Assembly (NCBI RefSeq): GCF_900636535.1
Contig: NZ_LR134289.1
Coordinates: forward strand, 186,001 to 250,000
Source of the DNA: Chryseobacterium gleum
GTDB lineage: Bacteria > Bacteroidota > Bacteroidia > Flavobacteriales > Weeksellaceae
Direction: 5' to 3'
DNA: 64,000 nt
Below, one piece after another: positions 9,201-16,761 of the stretch. Made by a program: the position numbers and the translations under genes. Positions within the stretch are counted from its first letter, which is position 1, and every line of letters starts with the position of its first letter. The notes under the pieces were generated by a model that worked only from the letters and a program-made list of their open reading frames with translations, was not told the origin of the DNA and ran no database searches.

Positions 9201-9822
9201 AATAGAATCCATCAAAAGCCATGAAGGACTTGAAAATCTTCCGATCATTATCTTCACAGAGCATCACCTTTCTAAAGAAGAAGAACTTAAAATAAAACAG
9301 TATGCAGATTCAATTGTAGTAAAAACAGCACATTCGTACCAGAGAATTCTGGATGAAGTTGGACTGTTCCTGCATCTGGTGGAAGAAAAAAACAATTCAG
9401 CAGAAAACAATACGGGAAGAATGCTGGGTTCTCTGACGGAAGTGTTAAGTGGTAAAAAAGTACTGATTACTGATGATGATGTCCGCAATATTTTTTCTTT
9501 AACCAAGGCACTGGAAAAATACAAGGTGGATGTGATCGTAGCGATGGATGGAAAACATGCCCTTGAGCAGATCAATCACCATCCTGATGTAGATGTTATC
9601 TTAATGGATATGATGATGCCTGAAATGGATGGTTATGAAACCATAAAGCAGATCAGAAAAATGCCGGCATTTAAAAGGCTGCCTATTATAGCTATAACGG
9701 CGAAATCAATGATTGGAGAACGTGAAAAATGCATTACAGCCGGAGCTTCAGATTATATCTCAAAACCTGTAGATATTGATCAGTTATTATCGCTCCTTCG
9801 CGTTTGGTTATATGAAAGTTAA
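6214..9822 (+). CDS. CHASE3-HAMP-GAF hybrid histidine kinase with three receiver domains
   Basis: 1202 aa inner-membrane phosphorelay kinase. Order: TM helix (11-30), periplasmic CHASE3 with LLDAETGNRGYQLTG (about 53-67), TM helix (178-198), HAMP, GAF (290-430), long Glu/Gln-rich coiled coil (430-525), HisKA with His535 in FLANMSHELRTPLNS, HATPase with DTGVGIAED and GGTGLGLS, then three receivers. Asp863, Asp985 and Asp1132 are the phospho-acceptors. The middle receiver is atypical: it begins VEEN and lacks the usual xPxxDG loop after its Asp. The coiled coil has repeated EE/QE pairs that resemble methylation sites of chemoreceptors, and CheR and CheB are encoded just downstream. The ligand is unknown. 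Confidence 0.92.
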   Translation: MPKKIIRNLQFGVGLSLLILIASSLASYWSIQNQMNHRESLSKSRRSVTAVKDVLVALLDAETGNRGYQLTGKEDFLEPYKRGLREYPNALIRAESLGIDDQNQAERLAGLKIAVDKVMGNLKQLVENRRKGIIMTQQQITDGKAYMDQCRKIVNDFVQYEESQLEIKNKDLNRSSGTTVLFIIFSAIAAIVVTTFFYLKMRADLIRRDKLERMLKEKDEEMTRRVSAIQKIANRVANGDYSERAVDNAQDDLGDLVESLNHMTESLKISFEKINKSDWRQKGLALLNESLVGTKSVQEVSNKALMQLIEYGNCINGSLYLYDEGILKLNKAFGLESNMKRAFEPGEGMVGQTFVSAKTQVYNNLHEDDFVVTFASSTIKIYGIMLIPLFADGHIIGVLELGSTSNFDEDRASYFEDCCVNIGIALSAAKSREKEQQLLEETQAQSEELQVQHSELENLNTELEAQTQKLQASEEELKVQQEELMQANAELEERSRLLEEKNHLIAERNNEIQKKVEELALSTKYKSEFLANMSHELRTPLNSILLLSRLMTENPDENLNEDQVESARVIHSSGSSLLTLIDEILDLAKIESGKMTLEYQKVIIEEVVKDLKSLFNPVFQEKALPFNIVIDEDVQKVIESDRLRIDQVLRNLLSNALKFTTKGSIDLHIRKHTEKPDFIIFSVKDTGVGIAEDKQKIIFEAFQQADGSTKRKFGGTGLGLSISREIARLLGGELVLKSEVDKGSEFSFIIPVHAVTEITHSETDQDIVEVIREDVEEIQNILDEGEIKVTPLNTLEIPEDVADDRENIQEGDKVILIIEDDINFAKALLKYAHLQHYKGVVVVRGDHALSAAQKYRPHAILLDVQLPVKDGWEVMDELKSDADIKHIPVHMMSVLHLKKESLMKGAVDFINKPVALDKMTDVFRKIEEALKKGSQKVLIVEENAKHASALSYFLSNFNISLSVEHTVEDSVKTLTSDLVDCVILDIGSSKGNDYHVIESIKSHEGLENLPIIIFTEHHLSKEEELKIKQYADSIVVKTAHSYQRILDEVGLFLHLVEEKNNSAENNTGRMLGSLTEVLSGKKVLITDDDVRNIFSLTKALEKYKVDVIVAMDGKHALEQINHHPDVDVILMDMMMPEMDGYETIKQIRKMPAFKRLPIIAITAKSMIGEREKCITAGASDYISKPVDIDQLLSLLRVWLYES

Positions 9823-9837
9823 ACAGATATAATTCTG

Positions 9838-10200
9838 ATGAGTAAGAAAATTTTAATTGTGGATGATGATCCACGTAATATATTTGCATTGAAACTGACC
9901 CTGAAGGCTCGTGGATATGCTGTTGAAACCTGTACAATGGCTCAGGAAGCTTTTGATATCCTGAAATCAGACCCTCAGTTTTCTGTTGTTCTTATGGATA
10001 TGATGATGCCGGGGATAGATGGCTACGAAGCCGTTAGAATCATAAGAGATACCCCTGAAATTAAAAACATTCCTGTTATTGCTGTTACTGCACAGGCAAT
10101 GCCTGAAGACCGTCAGAAATGTATGGAAGCCGGAGCGGATGATTATGTTTCAAAACCGATAGATGTGGATCTTCTAATAAAAGCAATAGAAAAGTTGTAA
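9838..10200 (+). CDS. Single-domain response regulator (CheY-like)
   Basis: 120 aa receiver with no output domain. It carries VDDDPRN at the start, phospho-acceptor Asp54 in VLMDMMMPGIDG, Thr in AVTAQAM and Lys in DYVSKPID. It is close in sequence to the third receiver of the preceding kinase, which suggests a shared phosphoryl donor or origin by domain duplication. It lies 15 bp after the kinase and 3 bp before cheR, so it is cotranscribed. Probably a phosphate shuttle or sink in the relay. Confidence 0.9.
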   Translation: MSKKILIVDDDPRNIFALKLTLKARGYAVETCTMAQEAFDILKSDPQFSVVLMDMMMPGIDGYEAVRIIRDTPEIKNIPVIAVTAQAMPEDRQKCMEAGADDYVSKPIDVDLLIKAIEKL

Positions 10201-10203
10201 TAC

Positions 10204-11034
10204 ATGCTGGAACCAAGTATCATAAAAGATCAGGAAGTTGAGTATCTGATCAACGATGTATATGAGATGTACGGATATGATTTTTCCGGCTACAGCAGAG
10301 CGTCGTTCAAAAGAAGGGTAAACAGAATATGTCTTTTGGACAGGCTCACCAGTTTTGCAGAACTCAGATATATTATCATGAACGATCCGGAGTATCTGAA
10401 ACGTTTTATAGAAGAAGTTACGGTAAACGTTACCGAAATGTTCAGAGATCCTCCTTTTTTCAAAGCATTGAGAGAAAAAGTGCTGCCGCAATTAGGCACT
10501 TATCCGTTGATCAGAATCTGGATAGCAGGTTCTTCAACAGGAGAAGAAGCCTATTCGATAGCAATTCTGCTGAAAGAAGCCGGCTTGTACGATAAATCAC
10601 TGATTTATGGTACCGATTTAAATCCTGCTGTTCTTGAGACCGCAAGAGCCGGAGTCTTCCCGCTGCATCAGATGAAATTATATTCTGAAAACTATATGCT
10701 TTCAGGCGGGATAAGGGATTTTTCTGATTATTATACCGCTAATTATGATAGTGTGAAGTTTGATAAAAGTTTACAGGAAAAGCTTATTTTATCTACTCAC
10801 AATCTGGTTTCAGACAGTTCTTTTAACAGTTTTCAGCTGATTATCTGCAGAAATGTTCTGATCTATTTTGACAGAGAACTTCAGGAAAGGGTATTCAGAC
10901 TTTTTGACAACAGCCTTGAAAATCTTGGTTTTCTTGCTCTCGGGGCAAAAGAAACACTTCGGTTTTCTACCATTGAAAAGAATTATCATCAGGCTGAAGA
11001 CCAGAAAATCTGGAAAAAGCTTGATCACCATTAA
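10204..11034 (+). CDS. cheR: CheR-type protein-glutamate methyltransferase
   Basis: 276 aa SAM-dependent O-methyltransferase. It has an N-terminal helical CheR domain (1-75), the conserved TVNVTEMFR (73-81), the SAM loop AGSSTGEEAYSIA (108-120) and the ICRNVLIYFD motif near 214-224. CheR normally methylates glutamates of chemoreceptors, but no methyl-accepting receptor, CheA or CheW is encoded here. The natural substrate candidate is the coiled coil of the CHASE3-GAF kinase two genes upstream. It is flanked by overlapping-scale gaps (3 bp before, 10 bp after), so coexpression with cheB is secure. Confidence 0.92.
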   Translation: MLEPSIIKDQEVEYLINDVYEMYGYDFSGYSRASFKRRVNRICLLDRLTSFAELRYIIMNDPEYLKRFIEEVTVNVTEMFRDPPFFKALREKVLPQLGTYPLIRIWIAGSSTGEEAYSIAILLKEAGLYDKSLIYGTDLNPAVLETARAGVFPLHQMKLYSENYMLSGGIRDFSDYYTANYDSVKFDKSLQEKLILSTHNLVSDSSFNSFQLIICRNVLIYFDRELQERVFRLFDNSLENLGFLALGAKETLRFSTIEKNYHQAEDQKIWKKLDHH

Positions 11035-11044
11035 TAATGCAATC

Positions 11045-11614
11045 ATGAAATCAGAGACGAATATTGAATTAATTGTTATTGGCGGATCGGCAGGAAGCTT
11101 ACAGGTCATCATCGAAATGATCAAAAATCTTGATGACAACCTGAATATTCCGATTGTCGTGGTCGTTCACCGTAAAGCCCAATCCGGAGATATCCTGCGG
11201 ACTTTGCTGCAGCAGTTTACCAGAATACCGGTGGTGGAAATTGAAGATAAAACCAAAATTAATAACCGTACCCTGTATATTGTTCCTGCTGATTACCATT
11301 TACTGTTTGAAAATAAGAAAAATATGTCACTGGACAGCTCTGAAAAGATGAATTATTCCAGGCCTTCCATAGATGTTACTTTCAGGTCTGCAGCGGAAAT
11401 TTACGGAGAACATATGGTTGGAATACTTTTATCGGGAGCCAATGCTGATGGAGTAGAAGGTCTGTCTTATATTAAAAAGTATAACGGGCAGGTATGGATT
11501 CAGGATCCTGAAACTGCAGAAGTGGAATATATGCCCAGACATGCGGTAGAAGAAATTGATTATGATTTAATTATCAGGCCAGATAATTTAGCGGATTATA
11601 TCAATCAGTTGTAA
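11045..11614 (+). CDS. cheB: CheB methylesterase domain protein lacking a receiver
   Basis: Removes methyl groups from glutamates (and may deamidate glutamine). Catalytic residues are Ser15 in GGSAGS, His42 in VVHR and Asp135 in LLSGANADG. The start at 11045 (MKSETNIEL) gives 189 aa and begins exactly at the esterase fold; a longer in-frame reading from 10868 would overlap most of the cheR tail and was rejected. The usual N-terminal REC domain that activates CheB by phosphorylation is absent. Regulation may come through the separate response regulators encoded on either side. Confidence 0.9.
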   Translation: MKSETNIELIVIGGSAGSLQVIIEMIKNLDDNLNIPIVVVVHRKAQSGDILRTLLQQFTRIPVVEIEDKTKINNRTLYIVPADYHLLFENKKNMSLDSSEKMNYSRPSIDVTFRSAAEIYGEHMVGILLSGANADGVEGLSYIKKYNGQVWIQDPETAEVEYMPRHAVEEIDYDLIIRPDNLADYINQL

Positions 11615-11632
11615 TAGAATAACCTCAATAAT

Positions 11633-12004
11633 ATGAATAAAAAGAGAATTTTAATTTTTGATGATGATACAGCTATTTTAGAAGTCATCACCATCATATT
11701 TGAAGAAAATGGCTATGATGTTAAAATTTCAGAAACATCTCATGACATCCTTGAGAAAGTAGCAGAATATCAGCCGGATATTATTCTGATGGATAACTGG
11801 ATTCCCCGCATCGGTGGGGTAGAGGCTACAAAGCTTCTTAAAAACAGTGAAGAGTTTAATCACATTCCGGTCATCTATGTTACGGCAAATAATGATATTG
11901 CTGCTTTAGCTTCTGAAGCGCAGGCGGATGATTATGTTTCAAAACCATTTAATCTGGATGATCTTGAGGCAATGGTGGCAAAGCATATCACAGAACAGGT
12001 ATAA
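11633..12004 (+). CDS. Single-domain response regulator
   Basis: 123 aa receiver with DDDTA acidic pocket, phospho-acceptor Asp54 in ILMDNWIPRIGG, Thr in YVTAN and Lys in DYVSKPFN. No DNA-binding or enzymatic output. The residues after the Asp (NWIPRIGG rather than xxMPxxDG) are unusual. It is the last gene of the relay operon, 18 bp after cheB, and is followed by a strong terminator. It may be the missing receiver partner of the REC-less CheB. Confidence 0.88.
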   Translation: MNKKRILIFDDDTAILEVITIIFEENGYDVKISETSHDILEKVAEYQPDIILMDNWIPRIGGVEATKLLKNSEEFNHIPVIYVTANNDIAALASEAQADDYVSKPFNLDDLEAMVAKHITEQV

Positions 12005-12021
12005 TGAACTTCAATTTACCA

Positions 12022-12059
12022 AAAAAGAATCTTTCATAAATTTATGAGAGATTCTTTTT
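12022..12059. terminator. Bidirectional terminator closing the phosphorelay operon
   Basis: Nearly perfect 19 bp inverted repeat AAAAAGAATCTTTCATAAA / TTTATGAGAGATTCTTTTT with A and T tracts at its two ends. It sits between converging genes and overlaps the stop of the minus-strand gene by 2 bp. Confidence 0.85.
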
Positions 12060-12342
12060 ATTTCTTCAGTGTACTGATAATCTGGCTTTTTGTTAAAGAA
12101 TAAGTGTTTACATTTTGAATTAACGACCGAAGTAAAAGATAAAGATCAGGGTTTCCCATAACGGCATCCGAAAACGTTTTAACGAGAATTGATTTTTTTG
12201 AAACGATATTATGTGCAGCAATGTATTCGGAGCTAACGTCAATGTCGATATTTAGTTCCTTTTTTACTGCCAGGTTAAAATATTCATCAATCAGATGTTT
12301 ATCCGTAACCGGGTCTAACCTGTCTGTTTTTATTTCGTCCAT
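12058..12342 (-). CDS. Small hypothetical protein
   Basis: 94 aa, not recognised. It is mostly helical and charged, starts MDEIKTDRLDPVTDKHLIDEY and has no signal peptide, TM helix or cysteine. The gene converges with the relay operon and uses the shared terminator, which supports it being a real transcribed gene. No function can be assigned. Confidence 0.55.
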   Translation of the reverse strand: MDEIKTDRLDPVTDKHLIDEYFNLAVKKELNIDIDVSSEYIAAHNIVSKKSILVKTFSDAVMGNPDLYLLLRSLIQNVNTYSLTKSQIISTLKK

Positions 12343-12421
12343 ATCGTTGATAATTAAACTTTAAACTGCAAATGTTGTACCGTACGGAATAAAAAATAGA
12401 GGAAATTCATCTAAAATAAAG

Positions 12422-12429
12422 TATATTTG
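12422..12429 (+). promoter_or_regulatory. Candidate -7 box of the MarR-like gene
   Basis: TATATTTG fits TAnnTTTG and lies 18 bp before the chosen ATG at 12448, implying a very short leader. No TTG at the right -33 distance was found. Confidence 0.4.
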
Positions 12430-12447
12430 TATACTATTTTTATTAAA

Positions 12448-13122
12448 ATGAATTTTGCCCTTATCAAAGACTTTATGACGCTCCTTGAGCAATTTGAATC
12501 AGATGCTGATCCTAATTCCTATCCCTGTACTATTGAAGGTTTTAAATCCTGGATTTCTGATCAGGAGAATACGCAACATGCGGATTCTTTTGAAGAACCC
12601 TATTGGGAGGGCAAAGAGAATGGAAGAACACCGGAAAGCGCAATAAGTACATTATTGGTTCACCTTAACCGCTACGCGAAAACCTATTCCAAATCCGCAA
12701 TATCAGACTCTGAATTTTCAACCCAGGAAGATTTTATTTATTTAATTAATTTAAAGGCTTTTGGTGAGATGACCAAGATGGCACTTATCAAAAAAAATAT
12801 TCATGATAAGCCGGTCGGTATGCTTATTATTGCAAGACTCTTGCGGCAGGGACTTATTGAACAGACAGACTCTGATCTGGATAAGCGAAGTAAATTAATC
12901 CGTATTTCTGAAAGAGGACTGATTGTTCTGGAAAAACAAATGGAAAAGATCCGCCAGGCAACCAATATCGTTGCTGGTAACCTCAATCATAGAGAGAAGA
13001 TGGATCTGATCCGTATCCTTAATAAGCTGGATCGTTTTCATTATCCAATTTTTTCAAGAAACATCAATTCAGATAATCTCATTAACACGGTTTATGATGA
13101 GTATGCTTTCAAAAATCTATAG
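12448..13122 (+). CDS. MarR-like winged-helix transcriptional regulator
   Basis: 224 aa protein. The N-terminal about 95 residues contain an acidic, Trp-containing extension. The C-terminal two thirds resemble a MarR fold: ALIKKNIHDKPVGMLIIARL for the recognition region, then a basic wing DSDLDKRSKLIRISERG, the typical DxRxxxxxLT-type wing, and a C-terminal dimerisation helix. An upstream in-frame TTG at 12427 was rejected because it overlaps the likely promoter. Ligand and targets are unknown. Stand-alone gene upstream of tRNA-Lys. Confidence 0.72.
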   Translation: MNFALIKDFMTLLEQFESDADPNSYPCTIEGFKSWISDQENTQHADSFEEPYWEGKENGRTPESAISTLLVHLNRYAKTYSKSAISDSEFSTQEDFIYLINLKAFGEMTKMALIKKNIHDKPVGMLIIARLLRQGLIEQTDSDLDKRSKLIRISERGLIVLEKQMEKIRQATNIVAGNLNHREKMDLIRILNKLDRFHYPIFSRNINSDNLINTVYDEYAFKNL

Positions 13123-13207
13123 CAAAGTACCTGTTATAGATTCAAAATTTTTGTCTCTGATTATGTAAAGGTTAGCGGAATTGAGTACGTAAAATCGCTG
13201 GAAAGTA

Positions 13208-13237
13208 TTGTAAATAAAGAAAAAGTTTCTATCTTTG
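13208..13237 (+). promoter_or_regulatory. Promoter of tRNA-Lys
   Basis: TTG at 13208-13210 (-33 element), 19 bp spacer, then TATCTTTG at 13230-13237 (TAnnTTTG, -7 element). This is the best complete match to the Bacteroidetes housekeeping promoter among the plus-strand sites. The tRNA starts 43 bp after it. Confidence 0.75.
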
Positions 13238-13280
13238 CAGTCCCTTAAACAAAGGGATTTACTTGAAAAAGTAAGTGGCC

Positions 13281-13353
13281 GACTCGGTAGCTCAGCTGGT
13301 AGAGCAATACACTTTTAATGTATGGGTCCTGGGTTCGAATCCCAGCCGGGTCA
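13281..13353 (+). tRNA. trnK: tRNA-Lys (anticodon TTT)
   Basis: Full cloverleaf: acceptor GACTCGG pairs with CCGGGTC, D arm GCTC/GAGC, anticodon stem ATACA/TGTAT around loop CTTTTAA (anticodon TTT), T arm CTGGG-TTCGAAT-CCCAG, discriminator A. The CCA end is not encoded. 73 nt. Confidence 0.97.
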
Positions 13354-13357
13354 CATC

Positions 13358-13398
13358 AAACGGACAAATCATTTTTAGTAATGGTTTGTCCGTTTTTA
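13358..13398 (+). terminator. Terminator of tRNA-Lys
   Basis: Inverted repeat ACGGACAAATCATT / AATGGTTTGTCCGT (one G-T pair) with a short loop, followed directly by TTTTATTTTTG. It lies 5 bp past the tRNA. Confidence 0.85.
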
Positions 13399-13452
13399 TT
13401 TTTGTTTAACTTGTTGTTTGTAGTTAGAGAAATAGGCTTTCAAAGAATGATT

Positions 13453-14220
13453 TTACCGTTCTTCAAGCCACTGAAGAAAACGGGAGGATTTATCTTTCGT
13501 CACCAGAAGTTTTTCAGGAGTTGTAATCTTTAAACTGACAAGAAGCTTGCGCGAAAAATAATGCTCCACTTCCACAATTGCAGAAAAGTTGATCAGGTAT
13601 TGTCTGTTGATCCTGAAAAATTGAGCTGCCGAAACCAGCTGCCCCACTTCGTCCAGAGACTGCGGTATTGGATACTCCTTCTGATCGGAAGTTACCAGTA
13701 CTGTGCTTCCAAACTGGCTGTAAAAAAAGGCAATCTTGTCAATAGGGATATTACTGTATTTATTATTTGAAAAAACCAGAAAATTGGTCTTACCTCTGCC
13801 TGTTGTCAGATTGGCCAATATATCTTCCAGCTGCCGGTCAGGAGAAGGGGAGTGCTGAAAGAAATTTTTAAGTCTCTTTATCTTTTCAAATGCCGATTCG
13901 ATATCTTTTTTCTCAAAAGGCTTTAAGATATAATCTACTCCGTTGCTTTTAAATGCCTCTATGGCATATTCGTCAAAGGCTGTACAGAAAACAACCGGAA
14001 CTTTTATACTGACCTGGCCGAATATTTCAAAACAGTTTCCATCTGCGAGCTGAATATCCATAAATATAATATCCGGAGTTGGATTTTCTGAAAGATAGCC
14101 GACTGCCATAGCAATACTTTCAATATATTGCACTACGGTAGCTTCCGGCTGCACTGCAACAATCATCCGCCCCAAAGCCTTTGCGGTTTTTATCTCATCT
14201 TCTATTACTAAAACTTTCAT
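13453..14220 (-). CDS. LytTR-family response regulator
   Basis: 255 aa. Receiver domain 1-120 with IEDE acidic residues, phospho-acceptor Asp55 in IIFMDIQLADG and Lys in YILKPFE. The C-terminal LytTR DNA-binding domain (about 145-250) contains FFRINRQYLIN, the typical core. It overlaps the upstream kinase gene by 26 bp, so the two form a cognate pair. LytTR proteins bind paired direct repeats; targets are unknown, but the adjacent P460 operon is the obvious candidate. Confidence 0.92.
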   Translation of the reverse strand: MKVLVIEDEIKTAKALGRMIVAVQPEATVVQYIESIAMAVGYLSENPTPDIIFMDIQLADGNCFEIFGQVSIKVPVVFCTAFDEYAIEAFKSNGVDYILKPFEKKDIESAFEKIKRLKNFFQHSPSPDRQLEDILANLTTGRGKTNFLVFSNNKYSNIPIDKIAFFYSQFGSTVLVTSDQKEYPIPQSLDEVGQLVSAAQFFRINRQYLINFSAIVEVEHYFSRKLLVSLKITTPEKLLVTKDKSSRFLQWLEER

Positions 14221-15247
14221 TTACTATGGGTAATTTAACGGTAAAATTGATGCCATTTTGCAGGATGATCAGCTCTTTTTCAGCAAAGTGCCGGTAACGT
14301 TCTCTAATATTTTCAATTCCTATCCCTGCAGATTCCTGAGGAGTATTCTTCGGCTGAAAATTGTTTTCGATAATAATATATTCATCTTCACTGTATAGTT
14401 TTATGATCAGTGGATGTGCCAGTGACACAATATTGTGTTTGATACAGTTTTCACACAACAGTTGCAGGGTAAATGGAGGAATATAGGAATTCAATAGTTC
14501 TTCCTGAATGTCTATTTTAAATTCTATGCCATCTTCAAATCTTGAAATCAGGAGAAAAACATAGGCATCCAGTATGGCGAGCTCTTTTTTTAAGGGAATA
14601 AGGTCCAGCTTTCTGTTGTCTAAAGTAAAACGGTAAAAATCAGCGAGTCTGACAACAAAATCTCCTGAACTTTCATCTTTTATATCAATCATAGATTTCA
14701 ATGTATTGAGACTGTTGAATAAAAAATGTGGATTAATCTGCTGTTTTAGCAGTTCATACTGGGCGTGAAGATTATCTGTCCTGATCTGTTCCAGCTCCAG
14801 GCTGATCTGCTGGGAATTATAGCTCTGATACAAAAGATACAGAAACATATAAATCGTCAGATTAATCAGTACAGCTCTGAATTCGTACATCAATATCATG
14901 GTGTTAAACCCATACTTTGGAAAGATAATGTGATGTAAAAATACGAGGGCAGCCATCACAACAATGCCAAGTGAAAGACTGATCAAAAGCTTTTTATTAA
15001 AGAAACTTGTCGATATAGTCTGAATAGAAAATTTAGGCAGGCTGTAAATATTAAAATACCAAACAAATAAGGAGTATAAAAACGAAATGGAAAAATCAAT
15101 CATTAGCTCTCCCAGGGTTATCTGTATACGGAGTATTTTGGGCACAGAAGCCAGAATTCCCATAAAAAGAGAACTAAAGAGAATGATTCTCGGATCAATC
15201 CTGAATACCTTTTTTCCGTTGGCATTTATATACTTTGCATAAATCAT
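14195..15247 (-). CDS. LytS/YpdA-type sensor histidine kinase
   Basis: 350 aa membrane kinase. Four hydrophobic helices occupy about residues 22-140 (two pairs), followed by a short linker and the His_kinase domain with His174 in KQQINPHFLFNSLN. The N-box region is LCENCIKHNI near 255 and the Gly box is GIGIENIRERY. No extracytoplasmic sensor domain of any size is seen, so sensing probably occurs in the membrane part. Paired with the overlapping LytTR regulator. A hairpin terminator separates it from the cytochrome operon upstream. Confidence 0.9.
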   Translation of the reverse strand: MIYAKYINANGKKVFRIDPRIILFSSLFMGILASVPKILRIQITLGELMIDFSISFLYSLFVWYFNIYSLPKFSIQTISTSFFNKKLLISLSLGIVVMAALVFLHHIIFPKYGFNTMILMYEFRAVLINLTIYMFLYLLYQSYNSQQISLELEQIRTDNLHAQYELLKQQINPHFLFNSLNTLKSMIDIKDESSGDFVVRLADFYRFTLDNRKLDLIPLKKELAILDAYVFLLISRFEDGIEFKIDIQEELLNSYIPPFTLQLLCENCIKHNIVSLAHPLIIKLYSEDEYIIIENNFQPKNTPQESAGIGIENIRERYRHFAEKELIILQNGINFTVKLPIVNESFSNRR

Positions 15248-15288
15248 AAATAAAAATCAGAAAGTTAAGCAGTTATAAAGATACAAAA

Positions 15289-15325
15289 GCTAAATAGCGG
15301 TTAGGGTAGTTGTCCGCTATTTAGC
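15289..15325 (-). terminator. Terminator of the cytochrome P460 operon
   Basis: Perfect 12 bp inverted repeat GCTAAATAGCGG / CCGCTATTTAGC with a 13 nt loop. On the minus strand it is followed by TTTTG, consistent with a terminator for the upstream genes. It lies 41 bp before the kinase start, so it might also act as a regulatory site for the kinase. Confidence 0.7.
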
Positions 15326-15351
15326 ACTTAGATTCCTATGAAAACACAAAG

Positions 15352-16236
15352 TTAAGGCATAGCTGCAGCCATATTACTCACAGGTACCGGCCAGATACCC
15401 GGAGATGGGAATGAGATACCTTTGTTAGATCCCATAATCATATTATCCTGCCCGAAACGGTAAAGAGGCCACCCTTTATAGGTAAGCTGTTTTCTTCCAG
15501 ATACTGTGATAGACCCGAAAAGTGTTTTGTCCAGTCCGGAAGGCACCACTATTTTATCCGTTTCATAAATAGGCCATGCTCCATTATTTGAGAAATCGGA
15601 GGCAGTAAAATTATTTTTATTTTGTTTGTCATTCGTAAAGGTGTACAGTGTTACTCCTTTAGCATCTGTAAAATATAAAGTCTTTCCTGTACCTTCTGTA
15701 TACGCGGATGTATAATTTTTTCCATCATGTCCTATAAGTTGGGCATTGGTAAGCATGATCGTATAATCAGGTTTTGCAACAAACCATACGCCTCCGATAT
15801 TTTCTCCACCGGTTTTCCCGGCTTCTTCTTTTACGTTGGCACAATTTACCAAAGGAGCATAATAATAAAGCGGTCTTCCTTTGTAAGTTACCTGTTTCTT
15901 ACCTGAACCCGTAGTTATTGTTGTAAAATCAGAGAGTTCTAATCCTGTTCCCAACTTTTCAGATGAAAGATTATCCACATTGAAGACAGGCCATATTGGT
16001 TCGCAGCCTCCTGTACAATTGTTTGCTGCAGTAGCATCGTTGGCAAAATAGTAAAGAGTACGCCCCTCTTTATCGGTCAGGATATTTCCGAGATTGGCAT
16101 CATTCCGTAACTGCACTTCTTTAACGGCATCAGAAGATTCATCCTGATTGTCCTTTGAGCATGCAACAGAGGTTAAAAGAAGTAGCGCTGAAATGCATCC
16201 TGTTATAAGATTTGAACTGAATGTGAACTTTTCCAT
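15352..16236 (-). CDS. Lipoprotein with secreted repeats (PF03640-type)
   Basis: 294 aa from the ATG at 16236 (an ATG 24 bp upstream is possible but adds eight residues before the signal). Lipoprotein signal ends at LLTSVACSKD. The body has repeated units of the type GRTLYYFANDATAANNCTGGCEPIWPVF and TYKGRPLYYYAP or TYKGWPLYRFG, the pattern of the lipoprotein_15 secreted repeat, with four such units. Function in the family is not settled; in this operon, beside a heme protein, a periplasmic redox or electron-carrier role is a guess. The gene lies 48 bp after the small lipoprotein gene. Confidence 0.78.
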   Translation of the reverse strand: MEKFTFSSNLITGCISALLLLTSVACSKDNQDESSDAVKEVQLRNDANLGNILTDKEGRTLYYFANDATAANNCTGGCEPIWPVFNVDNLSSEKLGTGLELSDFTTITTGSGKKQVTYKGRPLYYYAPLVNCANVKEEAGKTGGENIGGVWFVAKPDYTIMLTNAQLIGHDGKNYTSAYTEGTGKTLYFTDAKGVTLYTFTNDKQNKNNFTASDFSNNGAWPIYETDKIVVPSGLDKTLFGSITVSGRKQLTYKGWPLYRFGQDNMIMGSNKGISFPSPGIWPVPVSNMAAAMP

Positions 16237-16284
16237 TTTAATAGTTTTAGTGAATATCATTTTATATGTGTTTTTGAAAATTGG

Positions 16285-16758
16285 CTAGGGCATTATTGAA
16301 GGTTTCATAGTAAGAATGGCAGGGATTCTTTCAGATCCGCTTGCGGATACTTTTTTAAGTGCCGGTCCTTCGTATTTTTCATACTGAATGTCAAAATTGT
16401 CTGACAGCGGATATCTGCTTTTGATAACTTCTACAGACAACAGACGATCAGGAATTTTTGCTCCATACCAATAAGGGTCTTCTTTTTGTGACCAGGTAAT
16501 CAGGGCCAGTATTCTTTCTTTACTTTCCTCCTTTTCGGGTTTGCCTTTTAGCTCTTCCATTGCTGGGTTATTACCATAAAGAGTCATCATTGTCTGGTTC
16601 TTATGATTGATTGAAGAAGTGACTACCTTTAAGTTCATGGCATTAAAATCAAACTTTTCAGGAAGGGAAGCCTTCTCATTTACGGATTCATATTCCTGCT
16701 TTGAGCCACAGCTCAATACAAATACATACAGTATTAAATAAATAATCGGATTCTTCAT
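16285..16758 (-). CDS. Small lipoprotein linked to cytochrome P460
   Basis: 157 aa. Lipoprotein signal MKNPIIYLILYVFVLSCGS (Cys about residue 17). The mature part has no cysteine or known domain but contains MMTLYGN, and ALITWSQKEDPYWYGAKIP, features seen in proteins encoded beside cytochrome P460 in Bacteroidetes. It lies 3 bp after the P460 gene, so coexpression is certain. Function unknown; perhaps a chaperone or partner of the cytochrome. Confidence 0.7.
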   Translation of the reverse strand: MKNPIIYLILYVFVLSCGSKQEYESVNEKASLPEKFDFNAMNLKVVTSSINHKNQTMMTLYGNNPAMEELKGKPEKEESKERILALITWSQKEDPYWYGAKIPDRLLSVEVIKSRYPLSDNFDIQYEKYEGPALKKVSASGSERIPAILTMKPSIMP

Positions 16759-16761
16759 AGC

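Noticed and set aside
10868..11044. N-terminal extension of CheB
   Set aside because: Overlaps the cheR tail in another frame, and the ATG at 11045 starts exactly at the esterase fold.
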